From Microbacterium sp. A20 (GTDB lineage Bacteria; Actinomycetota; Actinomycetes; Actinomycetales; Microbacteriaceae), in assembly GCF_004794515.1 (NCBI RefSeq), contig NZ_SSDF01000091.1, positions 62,001 to 126,000 on the forward strand: a stretch of DNA of 64,000 nucleotides, given 5' to 3'. Made by a program: the position numbers and the translations under genes. The notes under the pieces are model-generated. The model saw only the letters and a list, made by a program, of their open reading frames with translations, had not been told where the DNA came from and made no database searches. Of the stretch, positions 1 through 9,749 are shown one piece after another. Within the stretch, counting starts at the first letter, position 1; each line of letters opens with the position of its first letter.

Positions 1-555
1 GACGAGTGGGCGGATGAGTCGGGCGATCTGGGTCCCGTCTACGGTGTGCAGTGGCGGTCGTGGCCGACGCCCGACGGCGGCAGCATCGACCAGCTGTCCG
101 AGGTGATCGAGCAGATCCGCCGCTCGCCCGATTCGCGCAGGCTGATCGTGTCGGCGTGGAACCCGGCCGACATCCCCGACATGGCCCTCGCGCCCTGCCA
201 TGCGCTCTTCCAGTTCTACGTGGCCGACGGCAAGCTCTCGTGCCAGCTGTATCAGCGCAGCGCCGACATGTTCCTCGGGGTGCCGTTCAACATCGCCTCC
301 TACGCACTGCTCACGATGATGATCGCCCAGCAGGTCGGGCTCGAGCCCGGTGACTTCGTGTGGACCGGCGGCGACTGCCACGTCTACGACAACCATGTCG
401 ACCAGGTGCGCGAGCAGCTGAGCCGCGAGCCTTTCGAGTACCCGACGCTGCGCTTCGCTCGGAAGCCGGAGTCGATCTCGGACTACCGCTACGAGGACTT
501 CGTCGTGGAGGACTATCAGCACCACGCCCCCATCCGCGCGGCGGTGGCGGTATGA
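1..555 (+). CDS. thyA: thymidylate synthase, C-terminal part (gene starts before the window)
   Basis: ThyA methylates dUMP to dTMP with methylene-tetrahydrofolate and releases dihydrofolate. The frame is open from base 1, so the 5' part lies outside the window; about 184 C-terminal residues are present. The active-site cysteine stands in [13 protein letters not shown], followed by the dUMP-binding stretch [20 protein letters not shown] and the C-terminal [11 protein letters not shown] block, all typical of ThyA. The stop overlaps the folA start (ATGA), so the two are translationally coupled. That fits their biochemistry, because FolA regenerates the folate that ThyA oxidises. Identification is secure; only the N-terminus is missing. 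Confidence 0.97.
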   Translation, partial: DEWADESGDLGPVYGVQWRSWPTPDGGSIDQLSEVIEQIRRSPDSRRLIVSAWNPADIPDMALAPCHALFQFYVADGKLSCQLYQRSADMFLGVPFNIASYALLTMMIAQQVGLEPGDFVWTGGDCHVYDNHVDQVREQLSREPFEYPTLRFARKPESISDYRYEDFVVEDYQHHAPIRAAVAV

Positions 556-1028
556 CCTGGGTCGGGCTCATCTGGGCCGAGGCTCACGGCGGCGTGATCG
601 GCGCCGAGGGCGGCATGCCCTGGCACGTGCCCGAAGACCTGGCGCATTTCAAGGACGTCACCCTCGGAGCGCCGGTGGTGATGGGCCGCAAGACCTGGGA
701 CTCGCTGCCTGAACGGTTCCGGCCGCTCGCGGGGCGCGACAACATCGTGGTGACCCGACAGCAGGACTGGTCGGAGGATGGTGCTCGCCGTGCCGCCACC
801 GTCGCCGAAGCCGTCCGCGGCCTGGACCGGGTGTGGATCATCGGCGGTGCGGAGATCTTCCGCCAGGTGATCGGGGACGCCGACCGACTCGAGGTGACCG
901 AGCTCGATCTCGCTGTCGACGGTGACGCCTACGCGCCCGCCAAGACCGCGTGGCGACTCGTCGACGAGGGGGAGTGGCGGACTTCGCGCACCGGCATCCG
1001 CTATCGCTTCCTCGGATACGAGCGCTGA
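552..1028 (+). CDS. folA: dihydrofolate reductase
   Basis: DHFR reduces dihydrofolate to tetrahydrofolate with NADPH in the cytoplasm. The 158-residue product has the normal family length. It begins [17 protein letters not shown] and carries the [15 protein letters not shown] substrate loop, the [17 protein letters not shown] motif and the late WIIGGAEIF motif. The ATG overlaps the thyA stop by four bases, so I chose it over longer in-frame extensions running back into thyA. The gene is followed by an SDR gene that also starts inside this gene's stop codon, giving a three-gene coupled unit. Confidence 0.97.
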   Translation: MTWVGLIWAEAHGGVIGAEGGMPWHVPEDLAHFKDVTLGAPVVMGRKTWDSLPERFRPLAGRDNIVVTRQQDWSEDGARRAATVAEAVRGLDRVWIIGGAEIFRQVIGDADRLEVTELDLAVDGDAYAPAKTAWRLVDEGEWRTSRTGIRYRFLGYER

Positions 1029-1789
1029 TGCCCACCGCTCTTATCACGGGAGCCAGCGCCGGACTGGGGGCGGAGTTCGCCCGCCAACTCGCCAGGCGCC
1101 GAGCCGACCTCATCCTCGTCGCGCGATCCGAGGACGCGCTGCAGCAGCTGGCAGCCGAGTTGCGCAGTGAGTACGGGGTGGCGGTCGAGGTGCTCCCCGC
1201 AGATCTGGCCGATGAAGCCGGGGTCGAGGGCATCGCCGCACGGCTGCGCGACACTTCCGACCCGGTCGACCTGCTCGTGAACAATGCCGGGTTCGGGTTG
1301 CCGCTCCAGTTCGCCGACAACGACATCGACGACGAGGTCCGGCACCTCCGGGTGCACGTCGAGGCGTCGATGCGTCTCATGCATGCTGCTCTGCAGTCGA
1401 TGCGCGGACGCGGAGGCCGCATCATCAACGTGGCCTCCGTCGCCGGCTTCATCTCCCGCTCCACCTATTCCGCATGCAAGTCCTGGCTGATCGGCTTCAG
1501 CCGCTGGGCGAACGCGGAGTACGCGCGCGACGGAGTGAGCGTCACCGCCCTCTGCCCGGGGTTCACACACACCTCATTCCACGAGCGGATGGGCTTGGCG
1601 GTGGGCGAGGAGGGCGTGCCGGGGTTCATGTGGTTGAACGCGCGCGACGTCGTCCGCACGGGGTTGCGTGATGCGGCCCGCGGCAAGTCCGTGTCCATCC
1701 CGTCGCTGCGATACAAGGCGATCGTGGGGTTGACGCGTGTGCTGCCCAGTTCGCTGACGTCGGGCGTCGCCCGTCGTGGTCGCGTCTGA
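1028..1789 (+). CDS. SDR family NAD(P)-dependent oxidoreductase
   Basis: A 253-residue classical short-chain dehydrogenase/reductase. The Rossmann nucleotide motif TGASAGLGAEF is near the N-terminus, NNAG follows around residue 80, and the catalytic tetrad is present as the serine in VASVAG and the YSACK (YxxxK) motif. The ATG overlaps the folA TGA by one base, so it belongs to the thyA-folA transcript. The substrate cannot be read from sequence; relatives act on diverse ketones and alcohols, including acyl or steroid-like compounds. There is no signal peptide and the protein should be cytosolic. Confidence 0.88.
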   Translation: MPTALITGASAGLGAEFARQLARRRADLILVARSEDALQQLAAELRSEYGVAVEVLPADLADEAGVEGIAARLRDTSDPVDLLVNNAGFGLPLQFADNDIDDEVRHLRVHVEASMRLMHAALQSMRGRGGRIINVASVAGFISRSTYSACKSWLIGFSRWANAEYARDGVSVTALCPGFTHTSFHERMGLAVGEEGVPGFMWLNARDVVRTGLRDAARGKSVSIPSLRYKAIVGLTRVLPSSLTSGVARRGRV

Positions 1790-1828
1790 CGAGCGTCACC
1801 GCGTCCGCATGACGGTGACCCGAACCGA

Positions 1829-1834
1829 TACGCT
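1829..1834 (+). promoter_or_regulatory. -10 hexamer TACGCT of a probable leaderless dapA transcript
   Basis: TACGCT fits TAnnnT and ends 6 nt before the dapA ATG. This would place the transcription start at or next to the start codon. No purine-rich ribosome binding site precedes dapA. I see no clear -35 box. Inferred from spacing only. Confidence 0.5.
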
Positions 1835-1840
1835 GGGTCT

Positions 1841-2818
1841 ATGACGCACTCGGGCAACCCTTTCGGACAGGTTCTCGTCGCGCTCGTCACTCCGATGACG
1901 GCCGACGGAGAAGTCGATTGGCCCGCCGTCGAGAAGCACATCGATGACGTGATCACCGCAGGTGCGGACGGCATCGTCGTGACGGGAACGACCGGCGAGA
2001 CCTCGACTCTGACGGACCCCGAGAAGCTCAAGCTCGTCGAGGTCGGCAAGTCGGTCTCGGCAGGCCGCGCCAAGATCATCACCGGTGGTGGCTCGAACGA
2101 GACGGCACACGCGATCGAGCTCTACAAGGCCAGCGAGAAGGCCGGCGCCGACGGCATCATGATCGTCACGCCGTACTACAACAAGCCCACGCAGGCCGGA
2201 ATCCTCACGCACTTCCGCCTCGTCGCCGACGCCACCGACCTGCCCGTCATCCTGTACGACATTCCTGGCCGAACCGGTGTGCCGATCAAGTACGAGACGA
2301 TCCTGCGCCTCGCGAAGCACCCGAACATCCTCGCGGTGAAAGACGCCAAGGGCGACTTCTCCGAGGTGAGTCGCGTGCTCAACCAGACCGATCTGATGTA
2401 CTTCTCCGGCGACGATGCGAACGTGCTGCCGCACCTCGCGATCGGGGCCACCGGCCTCATCGGCGTCACGGCGAACGTCGCCGCCGCGCCGTACCGCACG
2501 ATCATCGACGCGGTGAACGCCGGCGATCTGGCCACGGCGACAGCCGAACACAAGCGCCTCGAGCCGCTCGTACGCGCTGTCATGACGCATGTCCCGGGAA
2601 CCGTCGCGGCGAAGTACATCCTGCACGGGCTGGGACGCATCTCGAGCCCGCGCGTCCGCCTTCCCCTGGTCGGTCCCGAGGAATGGGAGGCTGCGCTCAT
2701 CGAGGATGAGCTCGACCTCGTCAAGAACGTTCCCGGAGCCGATTTCTCGAACTTCCGACCCGACCGCAACGCGGCTGCGGGTGGTGCCCTGCCGAAGGTG
2801 CACGGCACGACGCGCTGA
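1841..2818 (+). CDS. dapA: 4-hydroxy-tetrahydrodipicolinate synthase
   Basis: DapA condenses pyruvate with aspartate semialdehyde, the first committed step to diaminopimelate and lysine. The 325-residue length is usual for actinobacteria. Family motifs are in order: TGTTGETSTL, MIVTPYYNKPTQAG with the catalytic tyrosine, and the Schiff-base lysine in LAVKDAKGD. The start codon sits directly behind a -10-like hexamer, so the message may be leaderless. The next gene is RNase J, a dapA-rnj pairing common in actinobacteria. dapF, also in the DAP branch, is about 12.6 kb downstream. Confidence 0.96.
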   Translation: MTHSGNPFGQVLVALVTPMTADGEVDWPAVEKHIDDVITAGADGIVVTGTTGETSTLTDPEKLKLVEVGKSVSAGRAKIITGGGSNETAHAIELYKASEKAGADGIMIVTPYYNKPTQAGILTHFRLVADATDLPVILYDIPGRTGVPIKYETILRLAKHPNILAVKDAKGDFSEVSRVLNQTDLMYFSGDDANVLPHLAIGATGLIGVTANVAAAPYRTIIDAVNAGDLATATAEHKRLEPLVRAVMTHVPGTVAAKYILHGLGRISSPRVRLPLVGPEEWEAALIEDELDLVKNVPGADFSNFRPDRNAAAGGALPKVHGTTR

Positions 2819-2871
2819 GTCGCGTCCCCATGAACGAACGGACGCGCGGAGTGTCCGACTGAGGAGACAGC

Positions 2872-4548
2872 ATGTCCATTCCCCTGGTAGAACCGGCCCC
2901 TCTCGCTGAAGGGACGCTGCGGGTCATCCCGATCGGCGGGCTCGGCGAGATCGGTCGCAACATGACCGCTTTCGAGTACGACGGCAAGATCCTGATCGTC
3001 GATTGCGGTGTGCTTTTCCCCGAGGAGCATCAGCCGGGCGTCGATCTGATCCTTCCGGACTTCGAGCCCATTCGTGACCGGCTCGACGACATCGTCGGTG
3101 TCGTTCTGACGCACGGACACGAGGACCACATCGGCGCCGTTCCGTACCTGCTGCGCCTGAAGAGCGACATTCCGCTGATCGGTTCGGGCCTCACGCTCGC
3201 GCTGGTCGAGGCGAAGCTCAAGGAGCACCGGATCAAGGCCTTCACCCTCACGGTGAAGGAAGGGCAGCAGGAGCGGGTCGGGCCGTTCGATCTCGAGTTC
3301 GTCGCCGTCAACCACTCGATTCCCGACGCTCTGGCTGTCGCCATCCGCACCCCCGCCGGCATGGTGCTCGCCACGGGTGACTTCAAGATGGACCAGCTGC
3401 CGCTGGACGGCCGGATCACGGATCTGCGGGCCTTCGCACGCCTCGGTGAGGAGGGCGTGGACCTGTTCCTCGTCGACTCGACCAACGCCGACGTCCCCGG
3501 CTTCACACCGACCGAGCGCTCGATCGGTCCCGTTCTCGATCAGGTCATCGCCAAGGCGCCTCGCCGCGTCATCGTCGCGAGCTTCTCCAGCCACGTCCAC
3601 CGTGTGCAGCAGGTCATCGACGCCGCGTACGCCAATGGTCGCCGCGTCGCGTTCCTCGGTCGGAGCATGGTGCGCAACATGACGATCGCCGAGCAACTCG
3701 GCTACCTGAAGGTCCCCGACGGGGTCCTCATCGACTTCAAGAAGGCGCGCGACCTCCCCGACGAGCAGATCGTCTACATGTCGACCGGTTCCCAGGGTGA
3801 GCCCATGGCGGTGCTGAGCCGCATGGCGAACATGGACCACGCGATCGAGATCAGCGAGGGCGACACCGTCATCCTCGCCTCCAGCCTCATCCCGGGCAAC
3901 GAGAACGCTGTCTACCGCGTGATCGACGGTCTGACCAAGCTCGGCGCGAACGTCGTGCACAAGGCGAACGCGAGGGTGCACGTCTCCGGACACGCTGCCG
4001 CCGGCGAGCTGATCTACTGCTACAACATCCTGAAGCCGAAGAACGTCCTTCCGGTGCACGGCGAATACCGGCATCTGATCGCGAACGCCAAGCTCGCGCA
4101 GGACACGGGTGTCCCGGAGGCGAACACGATCATCGCCTCCAACGGCACGGTGATCGACCTGAAGGACGGCGTCGCGAACGTCGTCGGGCAGCTGGATCTC
4201 GGGTTCGTCTACGTGGACGGCTCCTCGGTCGGAGCTATCACCGATGCGGACCTGAAGGACCGACGCATCCTCGCCGAAGAGGGCTTCATCTCCGTGATCG
4301 TCGTCGTGGATGCCGCGACGGGCCGCATCATCTCCGGGCCCGAGATCCACGCGCGTGGTGTGGCCGAAGACGACTCCGTCTTCGACGACGTCGCGCCGAA
4401 GATCGTCGCGGCGCTCAAGGAGGCGGCGGGCAACGGAGTGCGCGACACGCACTCGCTGTCGCAGGTCGTGCGACGCACGATCGGTCGCTGGGTCAACCAG
4501 CGACTCCGCCGTCGGCCGATGATCGTCCCGCTCGTCATCGAGGCGTGA
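2872..4548 (+). CDS. rnj: ribonuclease J
   Basis: RNase J is a metallo-beta-lactamase/beta-CASP endo- and 5' exonuclease that matures and degrades RNA. The 558-residue length is typical. The zinc motif HGHEDHIGAVPYL lies near residue 80, followed by the NHSIPDALAVAI histidine motif, ATGDFKMD, and the beta-CASP region with STGSQGEPMAVLSRMA and VHVSGHAAAGEL. The C-terminal dimerisation domain is present. GAGGAG lies shortly before the ATG and supports this start. It stands 53 nt behind dapA in the same orientation and is probably cotranscribed, at least in part. Confidence 0.96.
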   Translation: MSIPLVEPAPLAEGTLRVIPIGGLGEIGRNMTAFEYDGKILIVDCGVLFPEEHQPGVDLILPDFEPIRDRLDDIVGVVLTHGHEDHIGAVPYLLRLKSDIPLIGSGLTLALVEAKLKEHRIKAFTLTVKEGQQERVGPFDLEFVAVNHSIPDALAVAIRTPAGMVLATGDFKMDQLPLDGRITDLRAFARLGEEGVDLFLVDSTNADVPGFTPTERSIGPVLDQVIAKAPRRVIVASFSSHVHRVQQVIDAAYANGRRVAFLGRSMVRNMTIAEQLGYLKVPDGVLIDFKKARDLPDEQIVYMSTGSQGEPMAVLSRMANMDHAIEISEGDTVILASSLIPGNENAVYRVIDGLTKLGANVVHKANARVHVSGHAAAGELIYCYNILKPKNVLPVHGEYRHLIANAKLAQDTGVPEANTIIASNGTVIDLKDGVANVVGQLDLGFVYVDGSSVGAITDADLKDRRILAEEGFISVIVVVDAATGRIISGPEIHARGVAEDDSVFDDVAPKIVAALKEAAGNGVRDTHSLSQVVRRTIGRWVNQRLRRRPMIVPLVIEA

Positions 4549-4609
4549 CGGCAGGGAAGACCTCTTCCCATTCTCGGCTGCCCGACATCCCGGCGTAACA
4601 CCGTCGTCC

Positions 4610-4615
4610 TAGGCT
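4610..4615 (+). promoter_or_regulatory. -10 hexamer TAGGCT of a probable leaderless GNAT gene
   Basis: TAGGCT ends 6 nt before the ATG at 4622, and no ribosome binding site is visible. The geometry predicts transcription starting at the start codon. Inferred from spacing only. Confidence 0.5.
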
Positions 4616-4621
4616 CGCGTC

Positions 4622-5116
4622 ATGGACAGGGGCATTGCCCTTCGCAGGGCTGCGCAGACGGATGCGAAGTTCCTCGGCGACATGCTCGTCGAGGCCGCCA
4701 ACTGGCGCGCCGGGGGAGTGCGTCCGCGCCACGAGGTGCTGACGTCCCCGGAGCATCGACGGTATCTCGCGGGCTGGAAGCGGATGTCCGACGACGGTCT
4801 GGTCGCCACCGACGGCGATGACGTCCCCGTCGGTGCCGCCTGGTATCGGTTGCTGCCGCAGAATGCCCCGGGATTCGGCTTCGTCGGTGCCGCTGTCCCT
4901 GAGCTGATCATCGGAGTGCACCCGCTCTGGCGTGCTCGTGGGGTCGGACGCTCTCTCCTGCGCGGCGTCGTGCAGCTCGCGGGCGCGGAGGGGCACCTGC
5001 GGATCAGCCTGAGCGTCGAGCGAGACAACTTCGCGCGCAACCTGTACCGCGCCGAAGGATTCACGGTCGTGGGGGAGGGGCCGATCCGCGACACGATGGC
5101 ACGTCGCACCCGATAG
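4622..5116 (+). CDS. GNAT family N-acetyltransferase
   Basis: A 164-residue protein with the GCN5 acetyltransferase fold. The acetyl-CoA loop is seen as [21 protein letters not shown] (R/Q-x-x-G-x-G/A type), followed by [24 protein letters not shown], the usual C-terminal N-R-A-x-x-L-Y-x-x-x-G-F motif. The substrate is unknown. It stands alone between rnj and ftsK with its own promoter-like hexamer. There is no signal peptide or membrane segment. Confidence 0.85.
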   Translation: MDRGIALRRAAQTDAKFLGDMLVEAANWRAGGVRPRHEVLTSPEHRRYLAGWKRMSDDGLVATDGDDVPVGAAWYRLLPQNAPGFGFVGAAVPELIIGVHPLWRARGVGRSLLRGVVQLAGAEGHLRISLSVERDNFARNLYRAEGFTVVGEGPIRDTMARRTR

Positions 5117-5177
5117 CTGGCGTTGCCCGGATCGGTGGAAAGCCGCGTCATTACGCGGAGATGTCGGCTGTTGGACG

Positions 5178-5183
5178 TAACGT
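5178..5183 (+). promoter_or_regulatory. -10 hexamer TAACGT before the preferred ftsK start
   Basis: TAACGT ends 7 nt before the ATG at 5191, so transcription could start at that codon. This is the main reason for choosing 5191 over the in-frame ATG at 5161, which would place the hexamer inside the coding region. Confidence 0.4.
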
Positions 5184-5190
5184 GAGAACC

Positions 5191-7911
5191 ATGGCCAGGA
5201 GTACCACGAAGACAGAGCGCGCCTCGACCAGCGCGCCGTCGCGCCCGAAGCGGCAGACCGCTACCAAGGCCCAACCCGCTCCCAAGAAGTACATCGACGA
5301 AGCCGACAAGCCTCCGGTAGCCGCCCGGGCCTGGGTCGGGTTGGCGCACGGCGTCGGCGGCCTCTTCCGCGCCTTCGGTCCGGAGACTCTCGAGAAGGAC
5401 GATCGTCGCGACGGGTTCCCGTTCCTCCTGGTGATCCTGGCGGTGCTCGGTGCGGTCAACGAGTGGTTCTTCATCGGCAACGAGGTTGCCACCAACATCA
5501 GTGCGTACTCCGTCGGGCTCTTCGTCGGTCGCGTGGCGTTCATCATGCCTGTGCTGCTGCTCCTGTTGGCGGGCTGGTTGTTCCGCCATCCTTCGTCGGT
5601 CCACGACAACGGCCGCATCGGTATCGGCTTCGGCATGTTCGTTCTCGCACTCGCGGGGATTTTCCACGTCGCCGGTCCGCGTCCGCATCCGAGTCAGGGG
5701 ATGCCCGCACTCAGCGAGTCCGGAGGGCTCCTGGGCTGGCTGGTCGGGCAGCCGCTCACGTATCTGACCGACATCCCCGCCTACATCGTGCTGTCGCTCC
5801 TCGTAGTGCTCAGCATCCTGATCCTCACCAAGACTCCGCCTAACCGCATCGGCGCCCGCCTCGGCGACCTCTACGCCTGGATGTTCGACGCCGAGCGCCC
5901 GGAGAAGCCTGCGAAGGACGTCGCTGCGATCGACGACGCCGACAAGGTCGACGACCCCGACGTGCTGCCATGGTGGCGACGCAACAAGACCGGGCGTGAA
6001 GAAGACCCCGACGAGGGCAATCTCGGCTCCGATGACATCACGGCTCTCCTCACGACCTCCGACCCGACTCCGGCCTACGACCAGGCTGTCGTCGTCGAGA
6101 ATCCCTACGACGCCGCCACCGAGGTGCTGTCCGATGTCCGGTCGGTCGCCGATTCGCTCGCTGAGCAGCAGACCACGGCTCTGCTCGATGATTCCTCCGA
6201 CACCGGAGAGGTGCCGGAGCTTCCCGGCCTCGACGGTTTCGGCACGGAGGGTCCGGGCGACCGTGGGCCGCAGGCCCCCGTCACGCCCTACATCCTTCCC
6301 TCGCCGGGCCTCCTGGTCGAGGGACCGCCGCCGGTCATGCGCTCCGAGGCCACCGACAAGGTGATCGAGCAGATCACGAGCGTGCTGTCGCAGTTCAAGG
6401 TCGACGCGAAGGTCACCGGCTTCTCGCGCGGGCCGACGGTCACGCAGTACGAGGTCGAGGTCGGACACGGCGTCAAGGTCGAGAAGATCCTGCAGCTGAG
6501 CAACAACTTCGCCTACGCCGTGGCGTCGAACGACGTCCGCATCCTCTCGCCGATCCCGGGCAAGAGCGCGATCGGCATCGAGATCCCCAACGCCGACAAG
6601 GAGATGGTCGCGCTCGGCGATGTGCTGCGCTCGCCCGCCGCCCAGAAGAGCACACACCCCATGACGATCGGTGTCGGCAAGGACGTCGGCGGCAACATCG
6701 TCATCGCGAACCTCGCCAAGATGCCGCACCTCCTGGTCGCCGGTTCGACGGGCTCCGGTAAGTCGAGCTTCGTGAACTCCATGATCACGAGCCTGCTGAT
6801 GCGGGCGCGCCCCGCTGACGTACGTATGGTCCTGATCGACCCGAAGCGCGTGGAGCTCACCAGCTACGCCGGCGTCCCGCACCTCATCACGCCCATCATC
6901 ACGAACCCGAAGAAGGCAGCCGAGGCGCTGCAGTGGGTCGTGAAGGAGATGGACATGCGGTACGACGACCTCGCATCGTTCGGCTTCCGCCACATCGATG
7001 ATTTCAACCGGGCCGTGCGTGCGGGCGAGGTCGAGGTGCCGGTGGGCAGCGAGCGGGTGCTCAAGCCGTACCCGTACCTCCTGGTCGTGGTCGATGAGTT
7101 GGCCGACCTCATGATGGTCGCCCCGCGCGACGTCGAGGATTCGATCGTCCGCATCACTCAGCTTGCTCGTGCTTCCGGCATCCACCTGGTCCTCGCGACG
7201 CAGCGCCCGAGCGTCGACGTGGTCACCGGTCTCATCAAGGCCAACGTCCCGTCGCGGCTCGCGTTCGCCGTCACCAGCGTCACAGACAGCCGCGTCATCC
7301 TCGACAGCCCCGGTGCCGACAAGCTGATCGGGCAAGGTGACGCGCTGTTCTCGCCGATGGGCTCCTCGAAGCCGTTCCGTCTGCAGGGTGCGTGGGTCGA
7401 CGAGAAGGAGATCGACGCGGTCGTCAAGCACGTCACCCGCCAGGCTCGTCCGGACTACCGTCCCGACGTCCAGGAGGCGATGGAGCCGACGAAGAAGAAG
7501 GAAGTCGACGAAGACATCGGCGACGATCTGGAGCTGCTGCTCGCGGCAGCCGAGCTCATCGTCTCCTCGCAGTTCGGGTCGACGTCGATGCTCCAGCGAA
7601 AGCTGCGTGTCGGCTTCGCCAAGGCGGGTCGTCTCATGGACCTTCTGGAATCGCGCGAGATCGTCGGACCCTCCGAGGGGTCAAAGGCCCGCGATGTGCT
7701 GGCCACGGCTGAGCAGCTCCCGCAGGTGATGGCGAAGCTGCGCGGAGAGGATGCTCCCGCGTCGTCCCCGGCTCCGTCTGCTCCGGCGGCCCCTCCGGTT
7801 CCGCCCATGCCTCAGACGCACGATCCGATCGCCGCCCAGTACGAAGGTCTCCCCGAGGTGGAGGCCGAGGGCGGCGACGAAGACGCCTGGGGCCTGACGG
7901 GGCGCGACTGA
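5191..7911 (+). CDS. ftsK: DNA translocase FtsK/SpoIIIE
   Basis: FtsK pumps chromosomal DNA through the closing septum. With this start the protein is 906 residues. A basic Ser/Thr/Lys-rich N-terminus precedes about four membrane segments between residues ~70 and ~220, then an acidic linker. The motor has the Walker A motif [10 protein letters not shown] at about residues 517-526, [13 protein letters not shown] as Walker B, and [17 protein letters not shown]. The C-terminal gamma winged helix (about 780-850, with [15 protein letters not shown] and [16 protein letters not shown]) reads polar DNA motifs. An ATG at 5161 would add ten residues. It overlaps pgsA by one base. Confidence 0.95.
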   Translation: MARSTTKTERASTSAPSRPKRQTATKAQPAPKKYIDEADKPPVAARAWVGLAHGVGGLFRAFGPETLEKDDRRDGFPFLLVILAVLGAVNEWFFIGNEVATNISAYSVGLFVGRVAFIMPVLLLLLAGWLFRHPSSVHDNGRIGIGFGMFVLALAGIFHVAGPRPHPSQGMPALSESGGLLGWLVGQPLTYLTDIPAYIVLSLLVVLSILILTKTPPNRIGARLGDLYAWMFDAERPEKPAKDVAAIDDADKVDDPDVLPWWRRNKTGREEDPDEGNLGSDDITALLTTSDPTPAYDQAVVVENPYDAATEVLSDVRSVADSLAEQQTTALLDDSSDTGEVPELPGLDGFGTEGPGDRGPQAPVTPYILPSPGLLVEGPPPVMRSEATDKVIEQITSVLSQFKVDAKVTGFSRGPTVTQYEVEVGHGVKVEKILQLSNNFAYAVASNDVRILSPIPGKSAIGIEIPNADKEMVALGDVLRSPAAQKSTHPMTIGVGKDVGGNIVIANLAKMPHLLVAGSTGSGKSSFVNSMITSLLMRARPADVRMVLIDPKRVELTSYAGVPHLITPIITNPKKAAEALQWVVKEMDMRYDDLASFGFRHIDDFNRAVRAGEVEVPVGSERVLKPYPYLLVVVDELADLMMVAPRDVEDSIVRITQLARASGIHLVLATQRPSVDVVTGLIKANVPSRLAFAVTSVTDSRVILDSPGADKLIGQGDALFSPMGSSKPFRLQGAWVDEKEIDAVVKHVTRQARPDYRPDVQEAMEPTKKKEVDEDIGDDLELLLAAAELIVSSQFGSTSMLQRKLRVGFAKAGRLMDLLESREIVGPSEGSKARDVLATAEQLPQVMAKLRGEDAPASSPAPSAPAAPPVPPMPQTHDPIAAQYEGLPEVEAEGGDEDAWGLTGRD

Positions 7912-8489
7912 TGGCGATTCCTCGGCAGTTGCCCAACGCCATCACCGTCGCGCGCATCCCGCTGGCGGTCATCTTCTTCGTGCTGCTGCTGCTGGGCGGT
8001 ACCTACGGTCTCCCCGAGCCCGGCCTCCGCTGGGCGGCCGCCATCATCTTCATCGTCGGGATCTCCACGGACTGGGTCGACGGTTACCTCGCACGCAAGT
8101 ACGACATCGTCAGTGACTTCGGAAAACTCTGGGACCCGATCGCCGACAAGATGCTCACCGGAGCGGGCTTCATCGGTCTTGCCATCCTCGGCGAGGTCAG
8201 CTGGTGGATCGTCGCGGTCATCCTCGTCCGTGAATGGGGGATCACGATCCACCGTCTGATGGTCGCGAGCGAGCATGTCGTGGCAGCAGCCTGGATGGGC
8301 AAGATCAAGACGGCCTTCCAGGGCGTCGCCCTCGGCTGGGCGCTGCTGCCGCTGCATGTCCTCATCGGCCTCGAGGCCTGGACGATCATCACGTTCGTCC
8401 TGATGCTCATCGTGCTGGTCCTCACGGTGGCCAGCGGTATCGACTACGTCGTCGCGCAGATGCGTGGATCGCGCCAGAAGCGAGCATGA
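7911..8489 (+). CDS. pgsA: CDP-diacylglycerol-glycerol-3-phosphate 3-phosphatidyltransferase
   Basis: An integral membrane enzyme forming phosphatidylglycerol phosphate from CDP-diacylglycerol. The CDP-alcohol phosphotransferase signature D-x2-D-G-x2-A-R-x8-G-x3-D-x3-D is complete across DWVDGYLARKYDIV and SDFGKLWDPIADK. The 192 residues are largely hydrophobic with several membrane helices, the normal size. The ATG shares a base with the ftsK stop and its own stop overlaps the next gene, so ftsK-pgsA-cinA form a tightly coupled run. The same order is found in many actinobacteria. Confidence 0.95.
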   Translation: MAIPRQLPNAITVARIPLAVIFFVLLLLGGTYGLPEPGLRWAAAIIFIVGISTDWVDGYLARKYDIVSDFGKLWDPIADKMLTGAGFIGLAILGEVSWWIVAVILVREWGITIHRLMVASEHVVAAAWMGKIKTAFQGVALGWALLPLHVLIGLEAWTIITFVLMLIVLVLTVASGIDYVVAQMRGSRQKRA

Positions 8490-8974
8490 GCGAAGCGGTC
8501 ACCGTCGCACTGCTGTCGGCACTGACTCGCCGCGGCTGGACTCTGGGAGTCGCGGAGTCACTCACGGGTGGTGCGCTGTGCGCCGAGTTCGTATCCGTTC
8601 CGGGAGCCTCCAAGGTCCTGCTCGGCGGCGTTGTGGCCTATGCGACCCCGGTCAAGGCAACGGTCCTCGACGTGGGCACCGAGCTTCTCGCCGCACACGG
8701 ACCGGTTCATCCGCAGGTCGCCCGGCAGATGGCCGACGGCGTGCGCCGTGTCGTGAGTGTGGACGGTCTCGCGGCCGATGTCGGGCTGTCGACGACCGGT
8801 ATCGCCGGCCCGGATTCTCCCGACGGCCAGCCGGTGGGAACGGTTCACATCGGGATCGTGACGCCGGAAGGCTCCTCGACGAAGGCACTGCACCTGAGCG
8901 GTGACCGCGATGCGATCCGTACGCACACGGTGACGGCGGCTCTGGCGGCGTTGCTCGAGATGGTCTCGGAATAG
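8486..8974 (+). CDS. CinA-family nicotinamide-nucleotide amidohydrolase (PncC type)
   Basis: A 162-residue, single-domain CinA C-terminal protein. This family deamidates nicotinamide mononucleotide to nicotinate mononucleotide in NAD salvage. Recognisable blocks are LGVAESLTGGALCAEFVSVPGAS, GGVVAYATPVKATVLDV, and GLSTTGIAGPDSPDGQPVGTVHIGI. The ATG overlaps the pgsA stop (ATGA), so I reject a longer frame that extends back into pgsA. The N-terminal MoaB-like domain of full-length CinA is absent, as is usual in this synteny block. 'Competence-damage inducible' is a historical name only. Confidence 0.9.
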   Translation: MSEAVTVALLSALTRRGWTLGVAESLTGGALCAEFVSVPGASKVLLGGVVAYATPVKATVLDVGTELLAAHGPVHPQVARQMADGVRRVVSVDGLAADVGLSTTGIAGPDSPDGQPVGTVHIGIVTPEGSSTKALHLSGDRDAIRTHTVTAALAALLEMVSE

Positions 8975-9115
8975 CGACGGCCCGATGACGGTTGTTACCG
9001 ATGTGCTCACATTCAAACCACAGAGTGCAGGGGTAGATTTCGTGCAGACCAGGAGTACTAGACTGGCTGTCTCATCGGGGGAGACCTCGAACGATCACAC
9101 GGGGAGGAGGTTCCG

Positions 9116-9424
9116 ATGATTCTTGTACGGCAGGAAATCGGCGATGTGCTGAGGGACTTCCGCCTGCAGAAGGGGCGCACGCTCCGGCAGGTCGCAAGCA
9201 AGGCGTCGGTGGCGCTCGGCTACCTCAGTGAGGTCGAGCGGGGCCAGAAGGAGGCATCGAGCGAGATCCTCGCATCCGTCGCCGATGCCCTCGACGTCCC
9301 CATCTCGACGATCATGCGCGAGGTCGGAGATCGCATCTCCGTTCTCGAGGGCATCCAGGTGTTCCCGGACGTCGTTCCCGACGACCTCGTGGCGTCGATC
9401 GAGCCCCAGCTCTCGCTGCACTGA
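9116..9424 (+). CDS. clgR: ClgR-like XRE family transcriptional regulator
   Basis: A 102-residue helix-turn-helix protein. The HTH covers about residues 8-62 (VLRDFRLQKGRTLRQVASKA, then ALGYLSEVERGQKEASSEIL). In Corynebacterium, Streptomyces and Mycobacterium, ClgR activates clp protease and stress genes and is itself degraded by Clp. Position between cinA and recA and the sequence pattern match that family. A strong purine-rich RBS (GGGGAGGAGG) precedes the ATG. A TAGACT hexamer at 9059-9064 may be its -10 box. Function is inferred from family and synteny. Confidence 0.85.
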   Translation: MILVRQEIGDVLRDFRLQKGRTLRQVASKASVALGYLSEVERGQKEASSEILASVADALDVPISTIMREVGDRISVLEGIQVFPDVVPDDLVASIEPQLSLH

Positions 9425-9444
9425 GCGCAGCGTGCGTGTGAGCA

Positions 9445-9669
9445 ATGCGTCGTAGCGAGTTCATTCGCGCCGTCGACACCGAGTTCCAAGCCCGAGCTTC
9501 TTCGCTGGTGAACGATCTCGGGTTGTCGGCCTTGCATGGCCGCACGGCACTCGAAGCGCTGGAGGACGGTACGCCGCCGCGGGAGATCTGGCTGGCGCTG
9601 TGCGCCGAGATGGACGTTCCCGAGAGCCGGCGACACGGTGTCGGACGGCAGGAGCCGCGCGGGCGCTGA
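9445..9669 (+). CDS. DUF3046 domain-containing protein
   Basis: A 74-residue protein that matches the actinobacterial DUF3046 family: MRRSEFIRAVDTEF near the start, LVNDLGLSALHGRTALEAL in the middle, then PREIWLALCAEMDVPESRRHG. The family is conserved directly upstream of recA in many actinobacteria and its function is unknown. It lies 20 nt behind clgR and may share its transcript. The short basic C-terminal tail after residue 65 is probably not conserved. Confidence 0.88.
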   Translation: MRRSEFIRAVDTEFQARASSLVNDLGLSALHGRTALEALEDGTPPREIWLALCAEMDVPESRRHGVGRQEPRGR

Positions 9670-9725
9670 ACCCCGGCGGAATGTCCGCAGGTTACGGGAC
9701 ATGGCGTGCGATCTTCGGCGTGTCG

Positions 9726-9741
9726 TCGAAGATGTGTTCGA
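9726..9741 (+). promoter_or_regulatory. LexA-binding SOS box of recA
   Basis: The 16-mer TCGAAGATGTGTTCGA matches the actinobacterial LexA consensus TCGAACnnnnGTTCGA at every defined position except the sixth (G for C). It lies about 200 nt upstream of recA and just before a TAGTCT -10-like hexamer. This is the arrangement expected for LexA repression relieved on DNA damage. Confidence 0.8.
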
Positions 9742-9749
9742 AACGGGCG

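Noticed and set aside
2176..7431. Very long minus-strand open frames opposite dapA-rnj and ftsK
   Set aside because: They are antisense to strongly recognised genes, rich in Arg/Asp/Val/Gly as expected from the reverse of GC-biased codons, and match no family motif.
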